Source: CAVSRC01 sp963781775
Lineage (GTDB): Bacteria > Pseudomonadota > Alphaproteobacteria > Rhizobiales > Kaistiaceae
DNA length: 64,000 bases
Assembly (NCBI GenBank): GCA_963781775.1
Contig: CAWAHE010000028.1
Coordinates: 168,464-232,463 of the forward strand
Direction of reading: 5' to 3'
Position numbers and translations under genes: made by a program. Each line of letters starts with the position of its first letter. Within the stretch, counting starts at the first letter, position 1. Under the pieces are notes generated by a model, which had not been told where the DNA came from, did not search any database, and was given only the letters and a program-made list of their open reading frames with translations. Positions 17,385-25,662 of the stretch are shown piece by piece.

Positions 17385-18782
17385 TCAGTCGCGCCGGCGC
17401 GAGATGACGAAGGATTCGTCGAGGAACCACAGCCCGCCGTGGCGATGCAGCACCCCGGACGTCGCCTCGATATAGGCGCCCGACTTGACCACTTCCTCCA
17501 GCCGCTCGTCCGGGATCTGGGCGACGTAGATCGCCGCGTTCCACGCCGCGAACAGCGTCGAGGTGCCGATCGGCCCGTTCACTTCGTTCGGCAGCGTGTG
17601 CATCTCGTAGCGGAAGATCGAACGGGCATCGGAATAGGCGTTGAAGTTGAAGTCGTGGCGGGCATTGCCGAGTTCGTGTTTGACCGCGTCGAGGACGGCG
17701 TGCCGCCCGCTCTGGAACGGATCCTCGTCCGGCCAGATGCGATTGATGATCTCCATGCCGGGATCGTGGCCGTGCGAATGGATGGCGATCAGCCGGCCGC
17801 CGGGACCGAGCGCGCGCGTCAGTGGCGCGATCACCCTTCGCGCCTTGAACTCCGCGGGAACGCGCGCGCGATAAGGCTGCGAAGCGATGACGAGGTCGTA
17901 GTCGGCCTCGGCGCGGCCGAGGCGCGGTATGATCGAATCGAGCAGAAAGCGGTGGTCCTGGCGATAGAGCACCAGCACCACCGGCTTCTCGTAGATCGGG
18001 TTGCCGGTCTTCTCGCTGGCGGTCGCCTTCCAGTTGCGCGCCAGGAACGGCTGCAGGTCGGCGATCTGCTCCTCGAAATGGTGCGACGAGGTGCCGTTCA
18101 GCGCGACCTCGTGCCAGACCATGCTGGCGGCCATGCCGGGCGAAGACACGCGCAGCCACGGCGCCTCCGAATAGAACATGTTGGTGAGCACCACGACCGT
18201 CGCGGGATGCTCGCAGAAGCGGTCGGGCAGCTTGTCGAGGGTCAGGCGAATGTCCTCGAGGCTGATCTCCTTGCCGACGACATGGAACGGCATGGTCGGA
18301 AACCGCGCATGCATGGCGCGCATCACCCGCGCCAACACCGTGCCGTCGCCGACGCCGGCATCGAACAGGCGGAAGGCAGGCGGTCGCGGCCGCACGTTGG
18401 CCAGTTCCTCGCCAACGCGGTTGGCGACCACCTGCTTCTCGCCGCAAGTGGTGACGAACAGCAGGTATTTCTGGCGATTGTCGAAGAAGCGGAAGTTGCG
18501 GCGCTGATCCTGCATGCCGGGCGACGGCAGGATCGACCCGTTGAGCTGGTTCGCGGTCAGCCGGCCGCGCACGACCGAGCGGCGACCGCCGCCGGGTTCG
18601 GCGGGATGGGACGCCACATAGGCACGCACCCGCTCGAGCGTGCGCGCCGTGATGCGACCGCCGTCGCGCAGGCGTGCGATCAGTTTGCCGTCGTTGACGG
18701 CGAGTCGCCCGAAGGTCGATTCCGCGAGCCCGGCCTCGCGGCAGTATTCACCGACCTCACGCAGCAGGTCGCTGGCTTCCAT
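17385..18782 (-). CDS. SAM-dependent methyltransferase with N-terminal HTH-like domain
   Basis: 465 residues from ATG 18782, chosen because GGGAGG sits six bases before it. Residues 1-70 (YCREAGLAESTFGRLAVND, RDGGRITARTLERV) look like a helix-turn-helix region. From about 110 a Rossmann methyltransferase begins, with SAM motif I FDAGVGDGTVLARV and later LIAIHSHGHDPGME. The combination suggests an enzyme that also binds nucleic acid, or a regulator with a methyltransferase-like sensor. The acceptor is unknown. It forms an operon with a MetF-like gene. A perfect 6-bp inverted repeat lies 93 bases upstream. Confidence 0.75.
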   Translation of the reverse strand: MEASDLLREVGEYCREAGLAESTFGRLAVNDGKLIARLRDGGRITARTLERVRAYVASHPAEPGGGRRSVVRGRLTANQLNGSILPSPGMQDQRRNFRFFDNRQKYLLFVTTCGEKQVVANRVGEELANVRPRPPAFRLFDAGVGDGTVLARVMRAMHARFPTMPFHVVGKEISLEDIRLTLDKLPDRFCEHPATVVVLTNMFYSEAPWLRVSSPGMAASMVWHEVALNGTSSHHFEEQIADLQPFLARNWKATASEKTGNPIYEKPVVLVLYRQDHRFLLDSIIPRLGRAEADYDLVIASQPYRARVPAEFKARRVIAPLTRALGPGGRLIAIHSHGHDPGMEIINRIWPDEDPFQSGRHAVLDAVKHELGNARHDFNFNAYSDARSIFRYEMHTLPNEVNGPIGTSTLFAAWNAAIYVAQIPDERLEEVVKSGAYIEATSGVLHRHGGLWFLDESFVISRRRD

Positions 18783-18874
18783 CGACATCCTCCCGGCTAT
18801 CCGATTTAGACCGGGTGGCAGCTTCGTCAACCACAATCCAGCCCACGTGGCGGGTGGGCGAAAAGTGGGAAATG

Positions 18875-18898
18875 GCACTATTCAGCCAGTTTTAGTGC
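18875..18898. promoter_or_regulatory. Inverted repeat, possible operator of the methyltransferase operon
   Basis: GCACTA-N12-TAGTGC with perfect arms, 93 bases upstream of the methyltransferase start and about 185 bases upstream of msrQ. The centre-to-centre distance of 18 bases suits a dimeric HTH protein. The N-terminal HTH of the methyltransferase is one candidate binder. The rest of the 300-base gap (18,783-19,082) shows no gene. Confidence 0.4.
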
Positions 18899-19082
18899 GT
18901 CTCTCGGGGCCGATGCGGCCGAGACCTACCGTTTCGCCCACGCGCCATCGCCCGTGGCGCGCAACCGATCCGTCACCTGCCCCTTACGCACACGTGACAT
19001 GACAGTGAGCCGCCCGGTACCGTAAAGCCTTGGCAGACGAGGGGTCGTCCCGACCGTACCAGCGAAACGAAGGAGCCTGGGT

Positions 19083-19961
19083 TTGGCGCAGAAGAGATCC
19101 ATTGCTTCGCGGATGCCGTGGAACGATCGGGCCGGCCGTTTCTCGGTTCTGAAGACGACGACGCTGGTCCTCGTCACCCTGCCCGCGTGGTGGCTGCTCT
19201 ACCGCACGCTGTTCCTGGGCCTCGGCCCGCGCCCGATCACCGAGGCGATCCACCGCGTCGGCGACTGGACGGTCTACCTGCTGCTGATCACGCTGGCGGT
19301 AACACCGGCGCGCCGCCTGTTCGACTGGAACAAGCTCATTCTCATTCGCCGCATTCTCGGCTTGTCGGCACTCGCCTACATCCTCGTCCACTTCACGCTC
19401 TACGTCACCGACTCGAATTTCGACCTGAACTTCGTGTGGCGCGAGATCGTCTTCCGCGTCTATCTGACCATCGGCTTCACGGCGATCCTCGGCCTGATCG
19501 CGCTCGCCGCCACATCCACCGACGGCATCATCAAGCGCATGGGCCCAAGAGACTGGAACACCCTGCACAACCTCATCTACTTCATCGCCCCGCTCGCGAT
19601 CCTGCACTACTACATGCAGGCCAAGGTCGACGTGACCCAGCCGGTGCTTATGTCGGGCTTCTACTTCTGGCTGATGGGCTACCGGATCATGGCGCGTTTC
19701 GGCTACAAGAAGGGCCTCGTCCCGCTCCTGCTGCTTGCCGTCGCGGCCGGCCTTCTCACGGCGGTTGCGGAGGCGGCCTGGTACGGCATCGCGACCAATG
19801 TCGGGTGGCGGAGGGTGATTCTCGCCAATCTCAGTTTCAGCTACACGATTCGCCCCGCGTGGTGGGTTTTTGCAACAGGTGTTGCCGTCGCCATAGTGGC
19901 GGAAATCCGCCAACGGATGGGCGCAGTGCGACCCCAGCAGCGCACCGTGCGGGCAACTTGA
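19083..19961 (+). CDS. msrQ: MsrQ-type heme-binding membrane subunit of the MsrPQ sulfoxide reductase
   Basis: 292 residues with a TTG start at 19083, supported by AAGGAG seven bases before it. There are six to seven hydrophobic helices of the ferric-reductase-like domain, with the DWTVYLLLITLAVTPAR, RRILGLSALAYILVH and DWNTLHNLIYFIAPLAILHY signatures that carry the heme-ligating histidines. MsrQ passes electrons from the quinone pool to periplasmic MsrP, which repairs methionine sulfoxide. No msrP gene is present next to it, although the two are usually adjacent. It is longer than typical (about 200-220) because of a C-terminal extension with extra helices. Confidence 0.88.
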   Translation: MAQKRSIASRMPWNDRAGRFSVLKTTTLVLVTLPAWWLLYRTLFLGLGPRPITEAIHRVGDWTVYLLLITLAVTPARRLFDWNKLILIRRILGLSALAYILVHFTLYVTDSNFDLNFVWREIVFRVYLTIGFTAILGLIALAATSTDGIIKRMGPRDWNTLHNLIYFIAPLAILHYYMQAKVDVTQPVLMSGFYFWLMGYRIMARFGYKKGLVPLLLLAVAAGLLTAVAEAAWYGIATNVGWRRVILANLSFSYTIRPAWWVFATGVAVAIVAEIRQRMGAVRPQQRTVRAT

Positions 19962-20062
19962 CACGCCTCCTCGCCGACCGCACTACTTGGCACGGTTTTG
20001 TTCCGCGATTTTGATCAGGTTCGCGCGTAGGAATTCGCGGGCGCAGGAGGAGAGACGGGCGA

Positions 20063-20287
20063 ATGAAAAAGATCGCGGCAATGATGATTGTCGGCGTTTC
20101 GCTGGCTGGCTGCTCGCAGTACGGTTATGACACGCCCCACGACAAGCTCGTGAAGGGCGCCATCATCGGCGGTGTGGTTGGCGGCGTGGTCGGTGGCGTG
20201 GCGACCGGCGGCAACGCGGGCGGCATCCTCGTGGGCGCCGGCCTCGGCGCTGCGGCGGGCGCTGCGATCGCGACGACTTACTACTAG
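20063..20287 (+). CDS. Small glycine-zipper lipoprotein
   Basis: 74 residues. A signal peptide ends in the lipobox LAGC (residues 14-17), followed by a short linker and a glycine-zipper region with repeated GG(V/I) and GAGLGAAAGAA. An AGGAGGAG ribosome site lies before ATG 20063. It should be lipidated and anchored in the outer or inner membrane. Glycine-zipper lipoproteins of this size occur in many Proteobacteria with unknown role. A strong terminator follows. Confidence 0.8.
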   Translation: MKKIAAMMIVGVSLAGCSQYGYDTPHDKLVKGAIIGGVVGGVVGGVATGGNAGGILVGAGLGAAAGAAIATTYY

Positions 20288-20356
20288 CAGCCGTTCGGGG
20301 TCTCCCCGGGCCGAACTGCGGGACCCGACCGTATCCTTGCGGCCGGAAGATCATTG

Positions 20357-20386
20357 GCCCACGCTCGCAAGAGCGTGGGCTTTTTC
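20357..20386 (+). terminator. Rho-independent terminator
   Basis: Perfect 10-bp stem GCCCACGCTC / GAGCGTGGGC with a GCAA loop, followed by TTTTTC. It ends the lipoprotein transcript and lies just before the aldo/keto reductase gene. Confidence 0.88.
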
Positions 20387-20422
20387 ATGTTAGGCGTACA
20401 TGACACTCTGGGAGGAGACTCG

Positions 20423-21424
20423 ATGAAACTGGACACAAGACGGGTCGGTCGGACATCGCTCGAAGTGACCTGCCTCGGACTCGGCGGCGCCACGCTCGGC
20501 GGCAACATGGAGCACGTGATCGACTCCAACGCCCGCATGATCGTCGTCGACGCCTATGACACCGGTGTGCGCTATTTCGACACCGCGCCGTTCTACGGCT
20601 ACGGCCGATCCGAGCATGTGGTCGGCGACGAGTTGCGCACGCGCAAGGACTGGGTGCTGTCCACCAAGGCCGGCCGCCTGCTCGCGCCGCTGCGCGGGCC
20701 CCGAACCAAAGACGAAGGCTGGAAGGATCCCTTCCCGTTCGAGGTCGTCTACGACTACACCTACGATGGGATCATGCGTTCTTACGAGGACAGCCTGCAG
20801 CGCCTCGGGCTGAACCGCATCGACATCCTCTATATCCACGACATCGACGTCTCGACCCACAAGTCCGTCGAGATCCAGCAAACCATGTTCAAGACTGCGA
20901 TGGACAGCGGTTACAAGGCGCTCGACGAACTCCGCCGCAACGGCGACATCAAGGCAATCGGGCTTGGTGTCAACGAGGCGAAGCCGATCGCCGATGCCCT
21001 CGAACACGGCACCTGGGACGTCTTCCTGCTCGCCGGGCGCTATACGCTGCTCGAGCAGCAGACACTGCACGAATTTCTTCCCGCGGTGCAGAAGCACGGC
21101 GCGTCGATCGTCATCGGCGGGCCATTCAATTCCGGCGTCCTCGTCGGCCGCGACACCTTCAACTATCAGCGCGCGCCAGCAGATGTGGTCGAGCGGGTCG
21201 CCGGGCTGAGGCGCGTCGCCGACGCGCATAACGTGCCGCTCGCCGCGGCGGCCCTGCAGTTTCCGCTCGCACACCCGGTGGTCGCCAGCGTCATTCCCGG
21301 GCCGCGCTCGGCGGAAGAGCTGAACCAAATCTTCGCGTGGTGGAATTTGCCGATTCCGGCCGCATTTTGGAGCGACCTGAAGGGCGAGGGACTATTGGAT
21401 TCGGCGGCGCCCATCCCCACCTAA
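20423..21424 (+). CDS. Aldo/keto reductase, L-fucose/D-threo-aldose dehydrogenase type
   Basis: 333 residues from ATG 20423, with GGGAGGAG at good spacing; the longer frame begins inside the terminator. The AKR tetrad is visible as YFDTAPFYGYG (Asp, Tyr), STKAGRLL (Lys) and ILYIHDID (His). The sequence FPFEVVYDYTYDGIMRSYEDSLQRLG is typical of pyridoxal/galactose/fucose dehydrogenase-type AKRs, which oxidise an aldose at C1 with NAD(P). It precedes terC by ten bases, though a functional link is unlikely. Sugar-acid genes lie about 2.5 kb downstream. Confidence 0.87.
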   Translation: MKLDTRRVGRTSLEVTCLGLGGATLGGNMEHVIDSNARMIVVDAYDTGVRYFDTAPFYGYGRSEHVVGDELRTRKDWVLSTKAGRLLAPLRGPRTKDEGWKDPFPFEVVYDYTYDGIMRSYEDSLQRLGLNRIDILYIHDIDVSTHKSVEIQQTMFKTAMDSGYKALDELRRNGDIKAIGLGVNEAKPIADALEHGTWDVFLLAGRYTLLEQQTLHEFLPAVQKHGASIVIGGPFNSGVLVGRDTFNYQRAPADVVERVAGLRRVADAHNVPLAAAALQFPLAHPVVASVIPGPRSAEELNQIFAWWNLPIPAAFWSDLKGEGLLDSAAPIPT

Positions 21425-21434
21425 CCCATACCGC

Positions 21435-22085
21435 ATGATATCCGAACTCACCGCCCTCTTCTCCGTCATCGTCATCGACCTGGTTCTGGCCGGCGACAAT
21501 GCGGTCGTTGTCGGCATGGCAGCGGCGGGATTGCCCGCCGAAATACGGCGGAAAGCGATCTTCTACGGGATCGCCGCCGCCGCCATCCTGCGCATTGTCT
21601 TCGCGCTGTTCGCGACCCAGTTGCTGGGCATCCTCGGGCTGGTTCTGGCCGGCGGGCTGCTGCTCTTGTGGGTGACATGGAAGCTGTGGCGCGAAATCAG
21701 GGCCGACATGCATGAAGCGCACTCGGGACCGGAGGCCGACTCGCCCGCCCACTGCGCCGCCGGCATCAAGCCGGCCAAGACGTTCAAGCAGGCCCTCACC
21801 CAGATCATCGTTGCCGACGTATCGATGTCGCTCGACAACGTGCTGGCGGTCGCCGGCACCGCCCGCCACCACCTCTGGGTCCTGGTCGCCGGGCTCGCGC
21901 TGTCGGTCGCCCTCATGGGACTGGCCGCATCGCTGATCGCGCGCATCCTCAAGAAGCATCCGTGGATTTCGTATTTCGGCCTCGCGCTGATTGCGGTGGT
22001 GGCGTGTTCGATGATCTGGGAAGGCGGCCATCGGGTCGCCGACGCGGCCGCTCGCTCCGGCATGTTCCAGGGCTGGGTGAACTAG
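21435..22085 (+). CDS. TerC-family integral membrane protein
   Basis: 216 residues, seven hydrophobic helices. The TerC hallmark acidic motifs within membrane segments are seen as DLVLAGDNAVVVGMA and VADVSMSLDNVLAVAG. Members export metal ions, notably manganese, and some support tellurite resistance or metalation of exported proteins. Length fits the short YjbE-like group. It lies ten bases behind the aldo/keto reductase and may share its transcript. Confidence 0.9.
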   Translation: MISELTALFSVIVIDLVLAGDNAVVVGMAAAGLPAEIRRKAIFYGIAAAAILRIVFALFATQLLGILGLVLAGGLLLLWVTWKLWREIRADMHEAHSGPEADSPAHCAAGIKPAKTFKQALTQIIVADVSMSLDNVLAVAGTARHHLWVLVAGLALSVALMGLAASLIARILKKHPWISYFGLALIAVVACSMIWEGGHRVADAAARSGMFQGWVN

Positions 22086-22119
22086 GCGCGGACGAGATGG
22101 CCCGCCGCCGCCTCTCCTC

Positions 22120-23007
22120 TTACGTCGCGAAGTAGTCTTCGTTCTCGAGGTCGGTCATCAGGTCGGGGCCGGTCGGCTCCCAGCCGAGGGTCTTCCGGGT
22201 CCATTCGCTCGAGGCCGGCATGTCCATCGACGCGAAGGCCGCGAACCAGCCGTAATAGTCGGCCGCTTCCCCCGGCGTTATGCTGGTCACCGGAATGTTC
22301 AGGTGGCGGCCGATCGCCTCTTCGAGCGCGCGCAACGACACGCCTTCCTCGCCAACAGCGTTATAGCGCGCGCCGGCAGTGCCTTTCTCAAGCGCCAGCC
22401 GGTAGAGCCGGGCGGCATCCAGCCGGTGGACCGATGGCCAGCGGTTCTTGCCTTCGCCGACATAGGCGGCGGCGCCTTTGTCGCGGGCGATGTTGATGAG
22501 GATCGGCACGAAACCATGATCGTGCGGCCCATGGACCTGCGGCAGGCGCACGGACATCACCTTTACGCCCTTGGCCTCCACCACATCGGCCGCCTGTTCG
22601 GAGGCGATGCGCGGATTGGGATGGTCGGTGGCGAAGCGGTCGCTCTCCAACGACACGCGGCCGGACGCGGCGCCGCTGCCCGACGTGATGATCAGCGGCC
22701 GCTCCGAGCCGGCGAGCACGTCGCCCATCGCGGTGATGGCGCGCCGATCGATCTCGCAGTTCTCCACGAACTTGGAAAAATCGTGGATGAAGGCGGTGTG
22801 GATGATGCCGTCGGCATTGGCGGCACCGCGCCTCAGACTATCGAGGTCTTCCACCGAGCCGCGGTGCACCTCACCGCCGGCCTTTTCGAGCGCGGCGGCA
22901 GAAGCATCGGAGCGGACGAGGCCGAGAACCCTATGGCCTGCGGAAAGCAGATCCTGAACGACGGCCGAGCCGACGAAGCCGGTCGCGCCGGTAACGAAAA
23001 CACGCAT
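22120..23007 (-). CDS. NAD(P)-dependent SDR-type epimerase/dehydratase-like reductase
   Basis: 295 residues, extended-SDR fold. The nucleotide-binding motif TGATGFVGSAVVQDL is at the N-terminus, followed by LGLVRSDAS and an IHTAFIHDF segment. The usual YxxxK pair is not obvious at its standard position, which is common in the subgroup that binds but modifies unknown small substrates. It is divergent from an XRE regulator with palindromic half-sites in between, so it is probably the regulator's target. The substrate is unknown. Confidence 0.83.
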   Translation of the reverse strand: MRVFVTGATGFVGSAVVQDLLSAGHRVLGLVRSDASAAALEKAGGEVHRGSVEDLDSLRRGAANADGIIHTAFIHDFSKFVENCEIDRRAITAMGDVLAGSERPLIITSGSGAASGRVSLESDRFATDHPNPRIASEQAADVVEAKGVKVMSVRLPQVHGPHDHGFVPILINIARDKGAAAYVGEGKNRWPSVHRLDAARLYRLALEKGTAGARYNAVGEEGVSLRALEEAIGRHLNIPVTSITPGEAADYYGWFAAFASMDMPASSEWTRKTLGWEPTGPDLMTDLENEDYFAT

Positions 23008-23066
23008 GAGATTTCTCCATCCTGGTTTGGATAGAGACGCATATCGGCCTATATCTATCCTGTTAA

Positions 23067-23091
23067 ATAAGTGATCTTATACAGGTATAAG
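23067..23091. promoter_or_regulatory. Overlapping palindromes between the SDR and XRE genes
   Basis: ATAAG-tgat-CTTAT (23067-23080) and CTTATA-cagg-TATAAG (23076-23091) share a centre half-site, giving three half-sites in a row. It lies 60-85 bases from the SDR start and just before the XRE start at 23102. This is a plausible operator for the XRE protein with autoregulation. Confidence 0.45.
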
Positions 23092-23101
23092 GACTAACAG
23101 G

Positions 23102-23935
23102 ATGAACACTGGCGTCGAGAGCGACAACCGGCTCGGCACCTACCTCAAGGACCGCCGGGCCAAACTCGATCCGGCGTCTTTCGGCCTGCCGCTGACGCGA
23201 CGGCGGACGCCCGGCCTGCGCCGCGAGGAAGTCGCCCAGCGGGCCAATGTTAGCGCCACCTGGTACACGTGGCTGGAACAGGGCAGAGGCGGTGCGCCTT
23301 CGGACGATGTACTCGACCGCATCGCCCGTGCTCTGATGCTGACCGATGTGGAGCGCGAGCATCTGTTTCTCATCGGTCTCGGCCGCCCGCCGGAGGTGCG
23401 TTACCGCGCGCCGGAGGGCATCTCGCCGCGCCTTCAACACGTCCTCGATGCGCTGGAATTCAGCCCGGCAATCATCAAGACCCCGACATGGGATGTGCTG
23501 GCATGGAACCGCGCCTTTGCGACGGTGATGACCGACTACGCCGCACTCCCGCCCGGCAAACGCAACATCCTGCGCCTCATGTTCCTCGACCCGCGTGTTC
23601 GCGCCGCTCAGACCAACTGGAAGGATGTCACTCGCTTCGTGGTGGGGGCGTTCCGGGCAGACGCCGCCCGCGCAGGGGCGACGGACGAGATCAAGTCACT
23701 GGTCGAGGAGCTTTCGCGCGAAAGCCCCGAGTTCGCGGCCCTGTGGCGCGACAACGACGTTCGCGGTCAGGGCGAAGGCACCAAGACGCTTCGCCATCCT
23801 GTCGCCGGGCCGATCTCGCTGGAGTTCTCCAATTTCGCCGTCGACGGCCGACCGGATCTCGGCATGGTCGTCTACAACCCAGCCACGCCCGCCGACGCCG
23901 ACAAGATCACGACGCTGATTGCCGCGAAGTCCTAG
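23102..23935 (+). CDS. XRE-family regulator with MmyB-like ligand-binding domain
   Basis: 277 residues. N-terminal HTH (RRTPGLRREEVAQRANVS, about residues 30-90) and a C-terminal MmyB-like domain (about 105-270) with LDALEFSPAIIKTPTWDVLAWNRA, a PAS-like fold that binds hydrophobic ligands in related proteins. Such regulators usually control a neighbouring oxidoreductase, which agrees with the divergent SDR gene. The C-terminus overlaps the convergent dehydratase gene by four bases. Confidence 0.9.
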   Translation: MNTGVESDNRLGTYLKDRRAKLDPASFGLPLTRRRTPGLRREEVAQRANVSATWYTWLEQGRGGAPSDDVLDRIARALMLTDVEREHLFLIGLGRPPEVRYRAPEGISPRLQHVLDALEFSPAIIKTPTWDVLAWNRAFATVMTDYAALPPGKRNILRLMFLDPRVRAAQTNWKDVTRFVVGAFRADAARAGATDEIKSLVEELSRESPEFAALWRDNDVRGQGEGTKTLRHPVAGPISLEFSNFAVDGRPDLGMVVYNPATPADADKITTLIAAKS

Positions 23936-25656
23936 TGGATCTCGGGCTCCGGTGTCGGCGCCGTGCCCTCGAGGAAGTCGAAGTCGCAGCCCTTGTCGGC
24001 CTGCTGGATGTGCGCAGCATAAAGCTTGTTGAAGCCGCGCTGGAACGTGCGGTCGGGCGGCGACCATTCCTTCAGGCGCCGCTCGATCTCCGCCTTGGTG
24101 ACCTCGAGAGTGATCGAGCGCCGCTCGACATCGACCGTGATGATGTCTCCGGTCCTGACCGCGGCAAGCGGTCCGCCGATATAGGATTCCGGCGCGACAT
24201 GCAGGATGCACGCGCCGTAGCTGGTGCCGCTCATGCGCGCGTCCGAAATGCGCAGCATGTCGCGAACGCCCTGCTTGAGGAGTTTCTTCGGGATCGGCAG
24301 CATGCCCCACTCCGGCATGCCCGGTCCGCCGACCGGTCCGGCATTCTGCAAAACAATGATGTGATCCGCGGTCACCTCGAGATCGTCAGAATCGATCTGC
24401 GCCGACATCTCGTTGTAGTCGCGGAAAACCAGCGCCGGGCCCGAGTGCTTGAGCAACCGCGGCTCGGCCGCCGACGGCTTGATCACGCATCCGTCGGGCG
24501 CCAGGTTGCCGGTGAGCACCGCCGTGCCGACTTCGCTCGACACCGGATTGTCGAGCGAGCGGATGACGTCGGCGTTGTACACCTCGGCGCCGGCAATGTT
24601 CTCACCGAGCGTCTTGCCGGTAACCGTGCGCGCGTCGAGATTGAGCTTGTCGCCGAGCATCGACAACAGCGCCGGCAAACCACCGGCATAGAAGAAATCC
24701 TCCATCAGGAAGCCGCCGGACGGCCGAAGGTTGGCGAGGACCGGCACTTCGCGCCCCACCCTGTCGAAATCGGCAAGAGTGAGGTCGATGCCCGCACGCC
24801 CGGCCATGGCGACGAGATGGATCATCGCATTGGTCGATCCGCCGAGCGCCATCTGCGCCACCAGCGCGTTCTCGAACGAGGCCGGTGACAGCACGTCGCG
24901 CGGCTTCAGGTCTTCCCAGATCATGTCGACGATGCGCCGGCCGCACTGGATCGCCATGCGGCTGTGCGCCGAGTCCGGCGCCGGGATCGACGACGCGCCG
25001 GGCAGCGTGAAGCCAAGCGCTTCGGTGAGCGACATCATCGTTGCGGCAGTGCCCATGACCATGCAGGTCCCAAAGGAGCGGGCGATGCCGGCCTCCATGC
25101 CGCGCCATTCCTCGTCGGAAAGCACGCCGGCCTGCTTGTCGGCCCAGTATTTCCAGACGTCGCTGCCCGAACCCAACACCTTGCCGGCGAAGTTGCCGCG
25201 CAACATCGCGCCCGCCGGCAGATAGATCGCCGGCAGATTCATGCTGATCGCGCCCATCAGCAGCGCCGGCGTGGTCTTGTCGCAACCGCCAAGCAGCACC
25301 GCGCCGTCGATCGGATGCGAACGAAGCAGTTCCTCCGTCTCCAGCGCCAGCAGGTTGCGGTAGAGCATCGTCGTCGGCTTGACGAAATTCTCCGCCAGCG
25401 ACAGCGCCGGCAATTCCACCGGGAACCCGCCGGCCTGCCAGACACCTTTCTTCACCTCCTCCGCGCGCGTGCGCAGATGGGTGTGGCACGGGTTGATGTC
25501 CGACCAGGTGTTGACGATCGCAACCACCGGCTTGCCCATGAAGTCTTCATAGGAATAGCCCTGCTGCATGGTGCGGGAGCGATGGCCGAAGGCGCGCAGG
25601 TCCTGCGCCCCGTACCACCGCTGACTACGAAGTTCGCTGATGTCTTTCTTTGCCAC
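23932..25656 (-). CDS. IlvD/Edd-family sugar-acid dehydratase (L-arabinonate dehydratase-like)
   Basis: 574 residues. The Fe-S ligands appear in INPCHTHL, LGGCDKTTP and SFGTCMVMG, and the substrate region in SDARMSGTSYGACILHV. The length and Cys pattern fit the IlvD/Edd group that dehydrates aldonic acids such as L-arabinonate or D-xylonate to 2-keto-3-deoxy acids. The downstream neighbour order of YghZ-type reductase and DapA-type lyase supports a sugar-acid path. The precise sugar acid is not known. This gene and its neighbour at 25663-26688 are separated by six bases. Confidence 0.88.
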   Translation of the reverse strand: MAKKDISELRSQRWYGAQDLRAFGHRSRTMQQGYSYEDFMGKPVVAIVNTWSDINPCHTHLRTRAEEVKKGVWQAGGFPVELPALSLAENFVKPTTMLYRNLLALETEELLRSHPIDGAVLLGGCDKTTPALLMGAISMNLPAIYLPAGAMLRGNFAGKVLGSGSDVWKYWADKQAGVLSDEEWRGMEAGIARSFGTCMVMGTAATMMSLTEALGFTLPGASSIPAPDSAHSRMAIQCGRRIVDMIWEDLKPRDVLSPASFENALVAQMALGGSTNAMIHLVAMAGRAGIDLTLADFDRVGREVPVLANLRPSGGFLMEDFFYAGGLPALLSMLGDKLNLDARTVTGKTLGENIAGAEVYNADVIRSLDNPVSSEVGTAVLTGNLAPDGCVIKPSAAEPRLLKHSGPALVFRDYNEMSAQIDSDDLEVTADHIIVLQNAGPVGGPGMPEWGMLPIPKKLLKQGVRDMLRISDARMSGTSYGACILHVAPESYIGGPLAAVRTGDIITVDVERRSITLEVTKAEIERRLKEWSPPDRTFQRGFNKLYAAHIQQADKGCDFDFLEGTAPTPEPEIH

Positions 25657-25662
25657 GTTGCC

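Noticed and set aside
17439..18809. 456-residue plus-strand frame
   Set aside because: Antisense to the methyltransferase gene with no recognisable motif.
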